Below, piece by piece: positions 19,071-29,182 of a DNA stretch of 57,612 bases. A program made the position numbers and the translations under genes. The number at the start of each line of letters is the position of its first letter. The first letter of the stretch is position 1. The notes beneath the pieces were generated by a model that searched no databases, had not been told where the DNA came from, and was given only the letters and a program-made list of their open reading frames with translations. Source of the stretch: Halothece sp964463655 (lineage in GTDB: Bacteria > Cyanobacteriota > Cyanobacteriia > Cyanobacteriales > Rubidibacteraceae); the NCBI GenBank assembly GCA_964463655.1, contig CAYXDG010000013.1:1-57612 (forward strand), read 5' to 3'.

Positions 19071-20482
19071 TTAAGACTGAGACTCCTTTTCTTCTTCTTG
19101 GGTNNNNNNNNNNNNNNNNNNNNNNNNNNNNNNNNNNNNNNNNNNNNNNNNNNNNNNNNNNNNNNNNNNNNNNNNNNNNNNNNNNNNNNNNNNNNNNNNN
19201 NNNTTTCTTCAGAAAGAGTGTCTTCTGTGGGTTCAGCAAGAGATTCTTCTTCTTGGGTCATTTCTTCAGAAAGAGTGTCTTCTGTGGGTTCAGCAAGAGA
19301 TTCTTCTTCTTGGGTTATTTCTTCAGAAAGAGTGTCTTCTGTGGGTGGAGAAATTGCTTCTTCTTCTTGGGTTATTTCTTCAGAAAGAGTGTCTTCTGTG
19401 GGTTCAGCAAGAGATTCTTCTTCTTGGGTCATTTCTTCAGAAAGAGTGTCTTCTGTGGGTTCAGCAAGAGATTCTTCTTCTTGGGTTATTTCTTCAGAAA
19501 GAGTTTCTTCCTCTTCTTCTGCGGGTTCTTCTGAAGGAACTTGATAATTAGGATCAACAATAACACGAGCTTCTTCTAAAGTTAATTCACTACGAACTAA
19601 CTGAGAAAGAGTATCTTCTCCTTGTGGGTTATAGGTAAATAAACGCGCTGCGGTATTAAAGGCATTTTTAATCGGGTTGGCATCTCCATCAAGGAGTTCT
19701 AACTTAATCCAGTTTCGTCCTGCTTGAAACCCTTCAAGATAAATAGGTAACCAGCTATCCATGAGGAAACTTTCCCCGTTAATAGTAACTCGAACTCGCC
19801 AATCTCTCTGAGACATGGGGTTAATCACATCGTTATCTTCTTCGGAAAGTCGAATGGGTGCATTGGTGAGGTAATAATCCAGTAAAATGGGTTCAGCGCC
19901 ATAAGTTCCCTTGGGACGGCTATAGGTTAAGAGAGGCTGTTCTGGGTCAGGGGCATTTTCTCCTGTTTCTGTGAACAGATGAAATGTGACTGCTGCATAA
20001 GCTCCCTCGTTTTTAAAGCTCTCATGCCAAGGACGAGAAGCAAACATCCGAATGGTATGGGTACCAGGAGAAAGGTCTTTAAAGATAATGGGTTCATCGG
20101 CGGTATAAACAGCGCGATAAGGTTGATTATCTAAGATGACATGAAGATGGGGGCCCATTCCCAGTTCTTCGTTTTTAAACAAAGGATAGTCTTTAACGTC
20201 AACCTTAATGCTGACCTGAGTATCTTCGATCACTTCCCCATTTTTAGGACTGATAATGGAAATTTGGGGTTGATAAATATCAATGATTTCTCTAAGTTCT
20301 TCAAAAATAGCTGGTGGCGCAACTTCGGTGAGGGTTGCTTCAGGTTGGGAAATTTCTTCGGTTTCCTCTGGTGGGGGGGTCTCTTTCCCCCCACAACTGA
20401 CTAAACCAATGCTTAATAAAGCGATGAGAACGCTACAGCAAGCCAGTTTTGTCCATTTAATCATTTTAGTTTGACTGAACAC
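19071..20482 (-). CDS. Repeat-rich acidic lipoprotein, interrupted by an assembly gap
   Basis: The N-terminus is a lipoprotein signal (LIALLSIGLVSCGGKE; lipobox LVSC), so it is probably membrane-anchored facing the periplasm. A folded part (residues about 60-310) contains GPHLHVILDNQPY and GTHTIRMFASRPWHE and resembles a conserved cyanobacterial protein of unknown function. From about residue 325 there are 19-residue acidic repeats of the type TLSEEITQEEESLAEPTED. The gap of 100 Ns (19104-19203) falls in these repeats. Read straight through the Ns, the frame would end at 18986, but the sequence after the gap continues the repeat in another frame (TQEEEKESQS) and stops at 19071. That stop is taken as the true end. 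Repeat number is unknown. Confidence 0.7.
19104..19203. other. Assembly gap (100 N)
   Basis: Exactly 100 undetermined bases, a conventional placeholder, so the real length is unknown. Both edges lie inside the 57-bp coding repeat of the lipoprotein gene, which explains the assembly failure. Confidence 0.97.
19204..19515 (-). repeat. 57-bp tandem coding repeat
   Basis: About five copies of a 57-bp unit (19 codons) up to the gap, encoding acidic units with TQEEESLAEPTED. Copies alternate between ITQ and MTQ, and one variant reads AISPPTED. High identity between copies points to recent expansion or homogenisation. Confidence 0.9.
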
Positions 20483-20630
20483 GATAATCGGTTTCCTCTA
20501 GACAATACTTTTCTCTGCTTAACTGTATCAGAATTAGCTGTCGATCGAGCGATCGGCTAGTGAACAGAGACAATTCTCTTGGCGATGAGGTGATAAGTTT
20601 TGCTTATAAAAAATTAGTTAACCTGCGGTT

Positions 20631-21065
20631 TTAATGTGTTTTCTCTTCCGATGACGGTAGAAACTGTTTGAGAATCTCTTTGGGAGCGCGATCCCAGCGA
20701 TCGCGGTGATCGTAGATTAATCCCTTATCATTTAAGGTATAGGTGGAATCGCCATTAAAAAAGATGTTTGCTTTCCAAGGAAGACGCAGGTTTCCTCTCA
20801 CTGTCCACCAAACTTTAATAATATTGCTTTCGGTTTGTTTAATCTCATGGACATCAAAATAAATTTCTTTGAAAAATAAACGAGCATGAAAACGCAATGT
20901 CCAGAAGATAATGCGATAATTAAATTTTCCCTGAAACATATTTACAGGGTCTTTAAAAAAGATATCAGAACTATAAATTTTATAATTAATATCTTTGTAA
21001 AAAAGGGTTGGGAGATCGCAGGCGAGTTGCGTCATTAATTCATTTGTTCTTAGTTCTTGCTTCAT
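20631..21065 (-). CDS. DUF2358 protein
   Basis: 144 residues. It resembles the DUF2358 family of cyanobacteria and plastids: ACDLPTLFYKDINYKIYSSD near the N-terminus, then FKDPVNMFQG and VRGNLRLPWKA. The fold is expected to be NTF2-like. No function is known. The outer mobile element at 21077 begins only 12 bp upstream of the start codon, so its promoter region has been replaced by that element. Confidence 0.75.
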   Translation of the reverse strand: MKQELRTNELMTQLACDLPTLFYKDINYKIYSSDIFFKDPVNMFQGKFNYRIIFWTLRFHARLFFKEIYFDVHEIKQTESNIIKVWWTVRGNLRLPWKANIFFNGDSTYTLNDKGLIYDHRDRWDRAPKEILKQFLPSSEEKTH

Positions 21066-21076
21066 AGTTCTTTAGT

Positions 21077-21319
21077 TATAGCGCTACAAAATCAGGTTAG
21101 GACGTTCTTAAAAAGACTAGCGACCGTCTCGGTCGCACTCCCACCGTTCAGGAAATGTCCTAATATGAAATCCGTTGAATTAATAGACATAGCGGGCTAG
21201 AAGCCCGCACTACCCCCAATTGGGGAAAGAGGGGGAGAGGGTAGTGGGAGCGTCTCGCTCTCTCGCCCTACAAATACTATACAATCGGATTTCATATAAT
21301 CTAAGCACGTAGCGCTATA
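21077..21319. mobile_element. MITE copy A, disrupted by a second element
   Basis: Bounded by perfect 11-bp inverted ends TATAGCGCTAC (21077-21087) and GTAGCGCTATA (21309-21319). The body matches copies at 34903-35009 and 37806-37910, including a GCGACCG-TCT-CGGTCGC hairpin (21120-21136). Another small element (21164-21296) sits inside it. Non-coding, with a probable TA target duplication. It would need a transposase from elsewhere, plausibly of IS630/Tc1 type. Confidence 0.8.
21164..21296. mobile_element. Second MITE-like element nested in copy A
   Basis: 133 bp with perfect 11-bp inverted ends TATGAAATCCG and CGGATTTCATA. Removing it joins the two halves of the outer element in the same order as the intact copy at 34903-35009. 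It holds inner hairpins (GCGGGCTAGAAGCCCGC) and no coding frame. Only one copy is in the window. Confidence 0.65.
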
Positions 21320-21355
21320 CCAGCGCCGCGCAACAGCTTGGTCAAATCGGAAATC

Positions 21356-21379
21356 CAAAAAAGCCCGCACAAGGCGGGC
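21356..21379 (-). terminator. Terminator of the giant RTX gene
   Basis: Read on the minus strand: stem GCCCGC / GCGGGC with a five-base loop followed by six Ts. It is about 45 bp past the stop of the 2170-residue gene. Confidence 0.85.
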
Positions 21380-21423
21380 AAATTTAAAGAAAAGGTGATC
21401 TTCTAGAGGACTTCGGCAGTTGG

Positions 21424-24400
21424 CTAAATAACAAATTGCTCAGCGCTGAGGTCGCCTTCGTTAATTCCCAAGAGGATGGCTAAGTCAGCATCACCGACAC
21501 TGATGATAGTATCAGCACCGTCTTGAGTCAGTGTTAAATCAGCAAACTCGGTAATGCTATCAATTCCGCCAATACCAAGGACATCTTCACCAATGGTAAA
21601 GTCAGTGATGGTGTTCGCGCTTGCAGGAAGTTCAGCATTTGCGATCCAGAATTGATCTGAACCTGCGCCACCTGTAATCAGGTTATCACCACCGTCGATC
21701 GCGAAGAAACGGTCATTTCCTTCTCCACCGATCAAACGGTCATTCGCACCTAAGAAGAAGTCATCATCACCTGCACCGCCATAGAGACGATTATTACCAC
21801 CGCCAACAGACGCATCAATGATGTCGTTACCAGCACCGCCAAACGCGCGATCGCCTGTTCCCGTTAAGATTTCATCCGCATCGCTGCCACCATAGAGACG
21901 ATTTTCACCATTGCCGATGGAAGAATCAACTAAATCATCGCCAGCGCCAGCAAAAGAGAGTTCATTACCAGCAGGTTCAAGTTCATCATTCCCTAAGCTA
22001 CCAAAACTGGGTTGTGCAGGTGTTTCACCTTGAGTGAAGTTTGCAGGATTAACGGTAAACTGACTAACAATCTCAGGGGTACGGTTGACAATCGCTTCAG
22101 GATTTGCCACCAATTCCTCTTCACTGTATGCTTCTATGCCATAAGTGGTCACAGTCAGTTGTTGAGTGGTTTCATCAATATCCAGTTCTGTCCAGCTAAA
22201 AGTATGAGCGGAAAGATAATCTCCCTGTAACAACTCCGCATCAATGAGACCTTCGGCGCTAGGTAAGTTATCATTGAGACCGACACGATCTAAGCCTAGA
22301 GGATCAACTTGGGCATTGACCAGTTGTTTCACAAAGTCATCGCGATCGTTGACTTCATCATCAGCATCAGGTGCAATGGGAAGGGAGTTGTAAAAGGCTA
22401 ATTCTTCCTCACCAATGAAGCCAGCAGCAGCCGATAAATTAACCACATTCGGTCCGAAGCGTCCATCATTGAAAGCAACGGGACCTGTGACAATTTCAAA
22501 CGCATTCAGAGGAATTGGGGCTTCCAATGGACTGGTTTGATAGGTTAAATTGTTGACGATCGTGCCATGAAAATCGCCAGCAAGGAACACAGTATTATCA
22601 ATGTCATTCTCATCAATAAACTGGAGTAACTCCGTCCGTTCTGCTGCATAGCCTTCAAAACGGTCTTCCGCAGCAACCACGCCAAAGTTTTGGATCGGTT
22701 CAGGAATGACTACAAACTTCCAAGTGACCCCGTCTGCTTGCGCTTCTAGTAAGTCTGCTTTTAGGAGTTCTAATTGGGGTTTTCCTAAGAGAGTGCGATC
22801 GGGGTCAAAGGCTTCTGCTTGGAAACGAGCAATATCTTCAGGATCAGCGAGGTTAATGGGGTCAATTTGAGCATCACGGAACGATCGACTATCCGTGATC
22901 ATGATTTTCGCATCCTCCCCATACTGATTCGCCCGATAGAGTTGTCGTTCCCCATCAGTGCGAGAATTGTCTGGCGTATCGTAAAAGCGATCTTGTAAGG
23001 GGTGATACTCTTGGAAGGCTTGTAAAGCGTTCTCGTAGGCTTGAGTATCATTAACGAACTCTACATCATCCGTAAACAATGGCTCATCAGAAGAACCAAT
23101 ATCAGGGGCATCTGGAGACTCCCCAGGGGCTGCACCACCTGCAAAATTATCAACGATTTCATGGTCATCAATGGTGGAGAGGATAGGAGTCGTTTGATAG
23201 AGATCAGCGACGGTATTTAAGCCGAATCGATCGCTGACTACTTCTGCGTGTTTGATGCGGAAATCAGACAATTCTCGCGCTTGGCTAACACCGGGTAAAG
23301 CAGGAGTTTCTAAGTCTGCATAGATCGTGTCTCCCAGTTGCACGAAGACTTCAGGAGCGCGATCGGGTACATTGCTTAAAGAAGGATAAGGTGGCGCTTG
23401 TTGCCAGTCTCCTGTGATCGCAAATCGGAAACCATTGAGACCAGACTCCGCAGAGGTTTCAAATTCTCCCACTTTTGACGCACCCGCTGCATCTGTAACC
23501 CGATAATAGTATTCGGTATCAGGTTGTAAGCCATCAATTTCTACTTTCGCAGGAACATCGGTATTGGTAACCGTTGCTGTCACTGTCTCAATGATGTTGT
23601 TAAAGTCAGCATCAGTGGCGTATTCAAAAGTAACATCCCCCGTAAAGGTACTCCGCGCCAAAAGCACTGCGGAATCTTGAGTCACATCGCCACTTGCTAC
23701 ACCATTAACTAAAGAATTAGGCTGGGGGTTACGAGGATCAAAACTGGTAGGATCAATGTCTAACGGAGTCTCAAAACTGTTGGCGATGTCATCCCACGGA
23801 ACAAACTTAAAGTTAGTGCTGTTGTTTTCCAACTCCTCCTCATCGGGAACAGGATTTTGCGGGTCATTCGCACCATCTTGGAACACCGCTAAACCATTGG
23901 GGAAAGCTGAACCAAGATTCACATTGATCACATCTAAGCCATCGCTTTCATTAACTTGATCAATGTCGCCACTGTCTCCCACAGCAAAGCTACCGAGATA
24001 TTCATTGTTTCCTTCTCGACTGAACACCGCATAAGAAGAATCGCCCTGAGAGTTTGCAATCAGATAACCCGTTCCATTAGCCCCATAATAAAGGTCTAAC
24101 CCTTCAATATCAGGAACTAGGGGAGACGGTTCACCAGAAACCAATTGACCAGTTCCCGCAGGAATCACCTCTAATATCCCTGTTGCTACAATTTCGCTGA
24201 CGGTTTCCGTCGGATGGACATCATCCCAGAATAAAAACTCATTGGGATTTTCTGCGACTTCTAGAGTTTCCTGATTCAACGCTTGACCTGTGACATTGCT
24301 TATGCCAAAGGATGCAGGATCAGCTAAGATATCTTGAATAATGCCGTTGAGATCAACTTCATAGATGTCAATCCCTAAATCAGTTTCAAGGGTATCTAAC

Positions 24401-27400
24401 TCGCTGTCGAGGAGAGTATTGTATTGCGCGATCGCGCTGTTAACTGCTTCACCTGTCCCTTGACTTGTGATAAACGGTGAGTCTCCCAAAGGCGGAACAT
24501 TGACCACCGCAAAGTTTTCTCCGCCAGCATTCGCCAGAGTGGTAATCTGATCGCTAAACAGATCAATCAATTCCTCACTATCGGGTAACGTTGGGGATAG
24601 AAACTCATTGCTTCCTGCGGAGATTAAGATTAAATCATCTTCACTGGGAGTATTACCACCGAGGAACAGACTAATTTGTTCTCCAACATTGGGAACGCCC
24701 TCTGGAGAAGTGCCATCCCCTAACAAAGCACCACCAAAAGCATAGTTATCGCCACCAGCGAGGGAAGGAGTAGAAGCGGATAAGCCTAATTCTTCCGCCA
24801 CCCGTTCCACAGAAATCTCAGCATTGGAGAAACGTCCTTCAAAATAGGGAGGAGAAGGGGGGAAAGTTTCACCGCTACCAATAAACACATTTCCCACATC
24901 AACGGTGCTGTCGCCAAAGGTGATGAAGTTGGAAAAGGGTTCGGGGGTGAGTTCAGATTGTTCGGTTAAGGGTTGAATGAGTTGTAAGTCATTTCCGCCA
25001 TTGGGTTCGGCGGAGAATTTCAGAATCCCTACCTCGGTTTCCAAAGAAACATAGCCAAAACCCAGTTCTTCATCTATGACAAGCCCTTCCGATTGCGAAT
25101 CTTCTGGATCACCTGTGGGAACAGGGAGTTCAAGGGTACGGACAACTTCTGCGTCAACTGTTCCATTTCCTGTATCGTTGAGTTGCAGTTGGGCGACTAA
25201 GTTACCGTCAGCTTGAGTGACAAAGGCGAAAGACTCCCCAGAAACAGGGCTGGTATAGGTGGCTAAACCGTAGGCGGTGGCTTCTCCATCATCTACCCCA
25301 AAAATGGTGTCAAGGATGTTTTCGGCGGTAATATCGCTTAATTCTCCTGTTTCAGGGTCGATTTGGAAGATGGCGAGAGTATCGTTTGCGCGATCGCTGA
25401 ACACAGCTAAATCAACGGTTTCTCCTCCCAAGTCAAAGTTATAAACGAGATCAACATTGTTGTAACGAATATCGCCAAATTCAAAACTAGAATCAATATC
25501 AGCAGGAGTAATGGTTTGTTGAATTTCTCCTTGTAAATTAAAGACAACCGCACCGCCATCTTTGAGAGTCGCAATGACTAAGCTATCATCAGGATTGTTG
25601 GGATTCACCCAAATCGCAGGATCATCAGAGTCTCCCTGTAACGGTGTTTCTGCGTCTGCGCTGTTTTCAGTGAGAGGGGTTTCTACTGTTGGTTGTGCGA
25701 GAGGAAGTCCATCTAAATCAAGCGCAAGGGTGATAAATTGTGTAGTTTGACCGTCACTGAAGTTATTATCACTAGCAATAATCAAACTTTGACGACCATC
25801 TTCTAATGTCGGACCAAAGGCTAAGGCTTCTAAGTTATCAGGGGAAATTCCTAAATCGGCTTCAATGTCTAAAAGTTCGGTTTTGATTACTGCGGGATCA
25901 ATTTCAAACGGCGCAGGTTCTACGGTTTCCCCATCATCTTCAAAGGGTTCTTCTCGGAACAAGTCGGCTTCACTGCTGACATCTAACGCTCCTTGCGTGT
26001 TTACCTCATACAGTTTTACCGTATTTCCCACACCTTGAGAAAAGGCTCGTTCTAATGCTAACAGTGTTCCGTTGTTATCTATGGCGAGAAGTTCCACTAA
26101 CCCGTTAGTGGCAAAGCCATCAGGAGGGTTGGGAACATCGGGAACTGTAGCCACATTGTAACCAAACTCGGCTGCAACTTCACCAGTAGCTAAGTTATAT
26201 TTTATGATGCGAGAGATGCTTTCATTCTCTGGGGTTGCGGGTGGACTATCTTGGACTAAGGCGTTTTCCGTTGCAGTGTAAAGGAAACGTCCATCAGGAG
26301 AAATGGTCGCACTTTCAAAGGCGAGATTGTTACGAATGCCAAATGTTCCCTCAGCATTCGGGGTAAACTTATCATCGACGGGAAGTTCGCTGAGTTGTTC
26401 ACCAGTGAGAGAAAACTCATTGACAAAGGGAGGAATCAGTTGATTTGCATCCCCTTCTGAGGAAATATAGAGGGTGTTTTGATTGCTTAAAGCAATACCT
26501 TCAGGGTCAATGCTACCTGCTGGGAAGGGGTTTCCTTCAGCGTTGAGAAGCGTTATGACATCTGTGAAGGTCACATCCCCATTGTCTAATGAGCCATCTT
26601 CGAGGTCAATTTCAAGGGTGTAGTAACGAGCAGGATTAATATTGCCGCGATCGTCCGATATGGCATAATAAATATCGTTAGCAGCATCATAGACTAACCC
26701 TGATAACCCACCAATTTCTGTTCCTTCAAATTCTGTTCCCGTGGCAATACTGGTTTCTCCCAGTAATTCAATCCCAGTTACTGTTTTACGCACATTACTT
26801 TCTCCAATATTTGTTACATCAACGGAAACCAAACGATGATCGGAACTGGGGAAAGGAAAATCTCCCACTAAATCAAATAAAGGATCATCCGCAGGGGGCC
26901 AAAAAACACTCGCTTCTGTAATGTCTAAAGTAGCAGAAGGTAAGGCATAATCTACTCTTAAGTTACCAACACTGTCATCGGGTCCAAAGTCTGCGGTATC
27001 AAAAGCAGGGTTTCCCTGGTGGGTATCGTTTAATTGTCCCTGACGTTGCGCTGCATCGACTCCTCCTTCACTACTGGGAATGATGCGGTTATTCATGAGG
27101 ATATTTTCAGTAAATTGTAGCGCTGCATCATTGCTGCTATCCCCATCAAAAGGATCAGCATTGTAATCCCCTAAAATGACAAATTGATCGCCTGTTTCTA
27201 ACCCGCCAAAGTTACCATTGTCATCATAAATGTAACCGTTTTCATCGGGGTTAACATAGTCAGCAAACAAACGAATTTCATCGTGGTTTCTTAAGCCGTT
27301 GCGGTCTTCTTCGCCATCAAAAACGGGGGGTGTCGGGTGGGCAGCGAGAACATGAACAATGTCGCCATTAACATCAATGGGAGCATCCCAATGGCTTTTA

Positions 27401-27936
27401 GAAGAGAGACGAAACACTTCTAATTCTCCCTCGGAATACCAGTCATTGGGTTCAGGGGTTGCTGGGTCATCAGGAAGCAAAGCGCCTGGCATATCTTTCC
27501 ATAAAAAGGTTTGGAAAGTACGGACTTCTTCCTCAACAATGGGATATTTTGAGAATAACACCATTGCAAATTGTCCGGGGAAGTCTCCGAAGCCAAAGGC
27601 ATCATTTCCCCCGCCAATTTCGCCATTATTATCAAAGTCAAACCCAGAAGCAATTCCTGTATTTGATGGGGCTAAATAAACATAAGGATAGTTAACAGCA
27701 TCGACCCCATCTGCTTGCGGAATGGAAAGATAATTTTCTTGAAACAGTTGTGCTGCTTCTCCATTTTCATCAAAGTCAAATTCATTCACTAAAAGCACAT
27801 CAGGATTGTTGCGTTGGATAATTTCTGCAACGGTTTGTGCTTGTTCGTTGTTGGGTGTGGATAAATCAGTAATTAATTGTCCTTCTGTATTGCGATTGAG
27901 AGAGGCATTAAAGCTGGCAAAACGTAGAGATTCCAT
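21424..27936 (-). CDS. Giant multi-domain phosphatase/phytase/GDSL/PhoD protein with RTX end
   Basis: 2170 residues, with no signal peptide. Modules in order: an endonuclease/exonuclease/phosphatase-type domain (1-375; GDYNADP near 256 and SSDHRLV at 364-370); an esterase-like phytase domain (385-745); the first part of a beta-propeller 3-phytase (750-985; DSDDPAIWVNP); an inserted GDSL/SGNH hydrolase (1000-1258; FGDS with S1010, GSN at 1108-1110, WDDVHP with D1238/H1241); the rest of the phytase (1260-1360; DIEGLDLYYGANGTGYL); a PhoD-type alkaline phosphatase (1400-1960; ITGDW, LGDTIY, DDHE, AGDFHG); and RTX-like glycine/aspartate repeats (1980-2100) with a C-terminal secretion region. Type I secretion is inferred. 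It probably releases phosphate from several organic substrates outside the cell. The gene is preceded by about 140 non-coding bases and followed by a terminator. Confidence 0.9.
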   Translation of the reverse strand: MESLRFASFNASLNRNTEGQLITDLSTPNNEQAQTVAEIIQRNNPDVLLVNEFDFDENGEAAQLFQENYLSIPQADGVDAVNYPYVYLAPSNTGIASGFDFDNNGEIGGGNDAFGFGDFPGQFAMVLFSKYPIVEEEVRTFQTFLWKDMPGALLPDDPATPEPNDWYSEGELEVFRLSSKSHWDAPIDVNGDIVHVLAAHPTPPVFDGEEDRNGLRNHDEIRLFADYVNPDENGYIYDDNGNFGGLETGDQFVILGDYNADPFDGDSSNDAALQFTENILMNNRIIPSSEGGVDAAQRQGQLNDTHQGNPAFDTADFGPDDSVGNLRVDYALPSATLDITEASVFWPPADDPLFDLVGDFPFPSSDHRLVSVDVTNIGESNVRKTVTGIELLGETSIATGTEFEGTEIGGLSGLVYDAANDIYYAISDDRGNINPARYYTLEIDLEDGSLDNGDVTFTDVITLLNAEGNPFPAGSIDPEGIALSNQNTLYISSEGDANQLIPPFVNEFSLTGEQLSELPVDDKFTPNAEGTFGIRNNLAFESATISPDGRFLYTATENALVQDSPPATPENESISRIIKYNLATGEVAAEFGYNVATVPDVPNPPDGFATNGLVELLAIDNNGTLLALERAFSQGVGNTVKLYEVNTQGALDVSSEADLFREEPFEDDGETVEPAPFEIDPAVIKTELLDIEADLGISPDNLEALAFGPTLEDGRQSLIIASDNNFSDGQTTQFITLALDLDGLPLAQPTVETPLTENSADAETPLQGDSDDPAIWVNPNNPDDSLVIATLKDGGAVVFNLQGEIQQTITPADIDSSFEFGDIRYNNVDLVYNFDLGGETVDLAVFSDRANDTLAIFQIDPETGELSDITAENILDTIFGVDDGEATAYGLATYTSPVSGESFAFVTQADGNLVAQLQLNDTGNGTVDAEVVRTLELPVPTGDPEDSQSEGLVIDEELGFGYVSLETEVGILKFSAEPNGGNDLQLIQPLTEQSELTPEPFSNFITFGDSTVDVGNVFIGSGETFPPSPPYFEGRFSNAEISVERVAEELGLSASTPSLAGGDNYAFGGALLGDGTSPEGVPNVGEQISLFLGGNTPSEDDLILISAGSNEFLSPTLPDSEELIDLFSDQITTLANAGGENFAVVNVPPLGDSPFITSQGTGEAVNSAIAQYNTLLDSELDTLETDLGIDIYEVDLNGIIQDILADPASFGISNVTGQALNQETLEVAENPNEFLFWDDVHPTETVSEIVATGILEVIPAGTGQLVSGEPSPLVPDIEGLDLYYGANGTGYLIANSQGDSSYAVFSREGNNEYLGSFAVGDSGDIDQVNESDGLDVINVNLGSAFPNGLAVFQDGANDPQNPVPDEEELENNSTNFKFVPWDDIANSFETPLDIDPTSFDPRNPQPNSLVNGVASGDVTQDSAVLLARSTFTGDVTFEYATDADFNNIIETVTATVTNTDVPAKVEIDGLQPDTEYYYRVTDAAGASKVGEFETSAESGLNGFRFAITGDWQQAPPYPSLSNVPDRAPEVFVQLGDTIYADLETPALPGVSQARELSDFRIKHAEVVSDRFGLNTVADLYQTTPILSTIDDHEIVDNFAGGAAPGESPDAPDIGSSDEPLFTDDVEFVNDTQAYENALQAFQEYHPLQDRFYDTPDNSRTDGERQLYRANQYGEDAKIMITDSRSFRDAQIDPINLADPEDIARFQAEAFDPDRTLLGKPQLELLKADLLEAQADGVTWKFVVIPEPIQNFGVVAAEDRFEGYAAERTELLQFIDENDIDNTVFLAGDFHGTIVNNLTYQTSPLEAPIPLNAFEIVTGPVAFNDGRFGPNVVNLSAAAGFIGEEELAFYNSLPIAPDADDEVNDRDDFVKQLVNAQVDPLGLDRVGLNDNLPSAEGLIDAELLQGDYLSAHTFSWTELDIDETTQQLTVTTYGIEAYSEEELVANPEAIVNRTPEIVSQFTVNPANFTQGETPAQPSFGSLGNDELEPAGNELSFAGAGDDLVDSSIGNGENRLYGGSDADEILTGTGDRAFGGAGNDIIDASVGGGNNRLYGGAGDDDFFLGANDRLIGGEGNDRFFAIDGGDNLITGGAGSDQFWIANAELPASANTITDFTIGEDVLGIGGIDSITEFADLTLTQDGADTIISVGDADLAILLGINEGDLSAEQFVI

Positions 27937-28075
27937 GTTATTTCCCTAAGTTAAACTTAGTTTAGAGAGTAACCACCGTTATTGTTTCACTTTCCTCTCC
28001 CTTTCGGGTTAATTTTGGGTTAAGAAAAAGTAATCTTTAAGACCACTAATTTCGGGGTTTTCTAGTTTTTGCAAA

Positions 28076-29182
28076 TCAAACTTCACCAATTCTTGAGAAA
28101 TCCCTGTTATCGGACAAACTTTTTGGAGTCATTAAAGGTCGAATTTGATCGGCGAAATTTTGGCTGGCTGAATCACCAGTGACAATTTCAATTTGTTCAG
28201 GGTTGCTGACACCTAACCCTAATTCTGTTGCTCGTTTGATTTGCTCCAACTCCCAAATCGAACCTTGAGAGATTTGATGGGTTGTTCCCAGTAATCGCAG
28301 TACGGCTAATCCTACCACATCCACGGCTACGCGATCGCGCCCAGCGATGACGACATTAGCAGGGACTTTCTTTCCATTGGCAGGTCCCCCATTAACAAAG
28401 GCTTCTACGCCATCAAGCAGCACTAAATCAGGATCATAGGCTGCATTAGCTTCCGCAATCATTTTGCGCTGGTGGGGGGACGAATGCAAGTCTCCCATAT
28501 AGTTAAAGCTGTCACCGGGGACATACTTTGCAACCATCCCAATGGTGTTTTTCAGGGAGAGGGTGAAATGACCGCCAAAACGATGGGTTTTCAGACAGCA
28601 GGTGTTGATGACTGCATCAGCATTTAAAATCGGACGTGCGATCGCAAATCCTTGTTGCCAGTGAGTTCCTTCTTGATCAAAATATTGCCACTGCTCTGCT
28701 GACATCTCATCAAAGACAACAGTTTCTAAACCGCGTTTTTGAGCGAGTTCAAACACTCCCTTCCGTTGCATTGCATCTCGCGTTTTTGCCATCCCTGAGC
28801 GATCGCCAATGGTGATTAAACCAGCATTTGCTTTCTCTACTTCTGTAATGAGGCTGTTGAGGAAGTTGGTATCAGTGGCAGCTGGGGCGGGATCGCCTGT
28901 GTTATAGTTAGGCTTGATGAAGACAGTTTGATCGGAAAAGCCTTCTGGTTGCAGCAAATCAAGGATTTTCGGGACGGCGGAAGCGCGATCGTCTGTTTTG
29001 AGGATAGCAACCCGTGAGACTTGCTTGGAAGAGGGATTCCTTTTTAACTTCATTGAGGAGGCGATGGGGACTTGAGAATTGCTAGATTCCCCGATGTTAC
29101 AAGCAGAAGGGAGAACAGCGGCTCCTGTTGCTAATCCCAGTAAACGTAAGATTTGACGGCGTTTGTAGTTGAAATAGGACAT
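28076..29182 (-). CDS. DUF362 protein, Tat-type lipoprotein
   Basis: 368 residues. The N-terminus has a twin-arginine signal (KRRQILRLLGLATGAAVLPS) ending in a cysteine, so a Tat-exported lipoprotein is likely. The body is a DUF362 domain (VFIKPNYNTGDPAP, INTCCLKTHRFGGHFTLSLK, LLDGVEAFVNGGP). The family is often linked to iron-sulfur proteins, but no ferredoxin-type cysteine cluster is present here. The function is unknown. It lies upstream of the giant phosphatase gene on the same strand, 139 bp apart, and is divergent from the M16-like gene. Confidence 0.8.
   Translation of the reverse strand: MSYFNYKRRQILRLLGLATGAAVLPSACNIGESSNSQVPIASSMKLKRNPSSKQVSRVAILKTDDRASAVPKILDLLQPEGFSDQTVFIKPNYNTGDPAPAATDTNFLNSLITEVEKANAGLITIGDRSGMAKTRDAMQRKGVFELAQKRGLETVVFDEMSAEQWQYFDQEGTHWQQGFAIARPILNADAVINTCCLKTHRFGGHFTLSLKNTIGMVAKYVPGDSFNYMGDLHSSPHQRKMIAEANAAYDPDLVLLDGVEAFVNGGPANGKKVPANVVIAGRDRVAVDVVGLAVLRLLGTTHQISQGSIWELEQIKRATELGLGVSNPEQIEIVTGDSASQNFADQIRPLMTPKSLSDNRDFSRIGEV

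Noticed and set aside
19204..19551. Plus-strand open frames across the 57-bp repeats, or a CRISPR-like array
   Set aside because: They are shadows of the minus-strand coding repeat. Units are directly tandem with no spacers.
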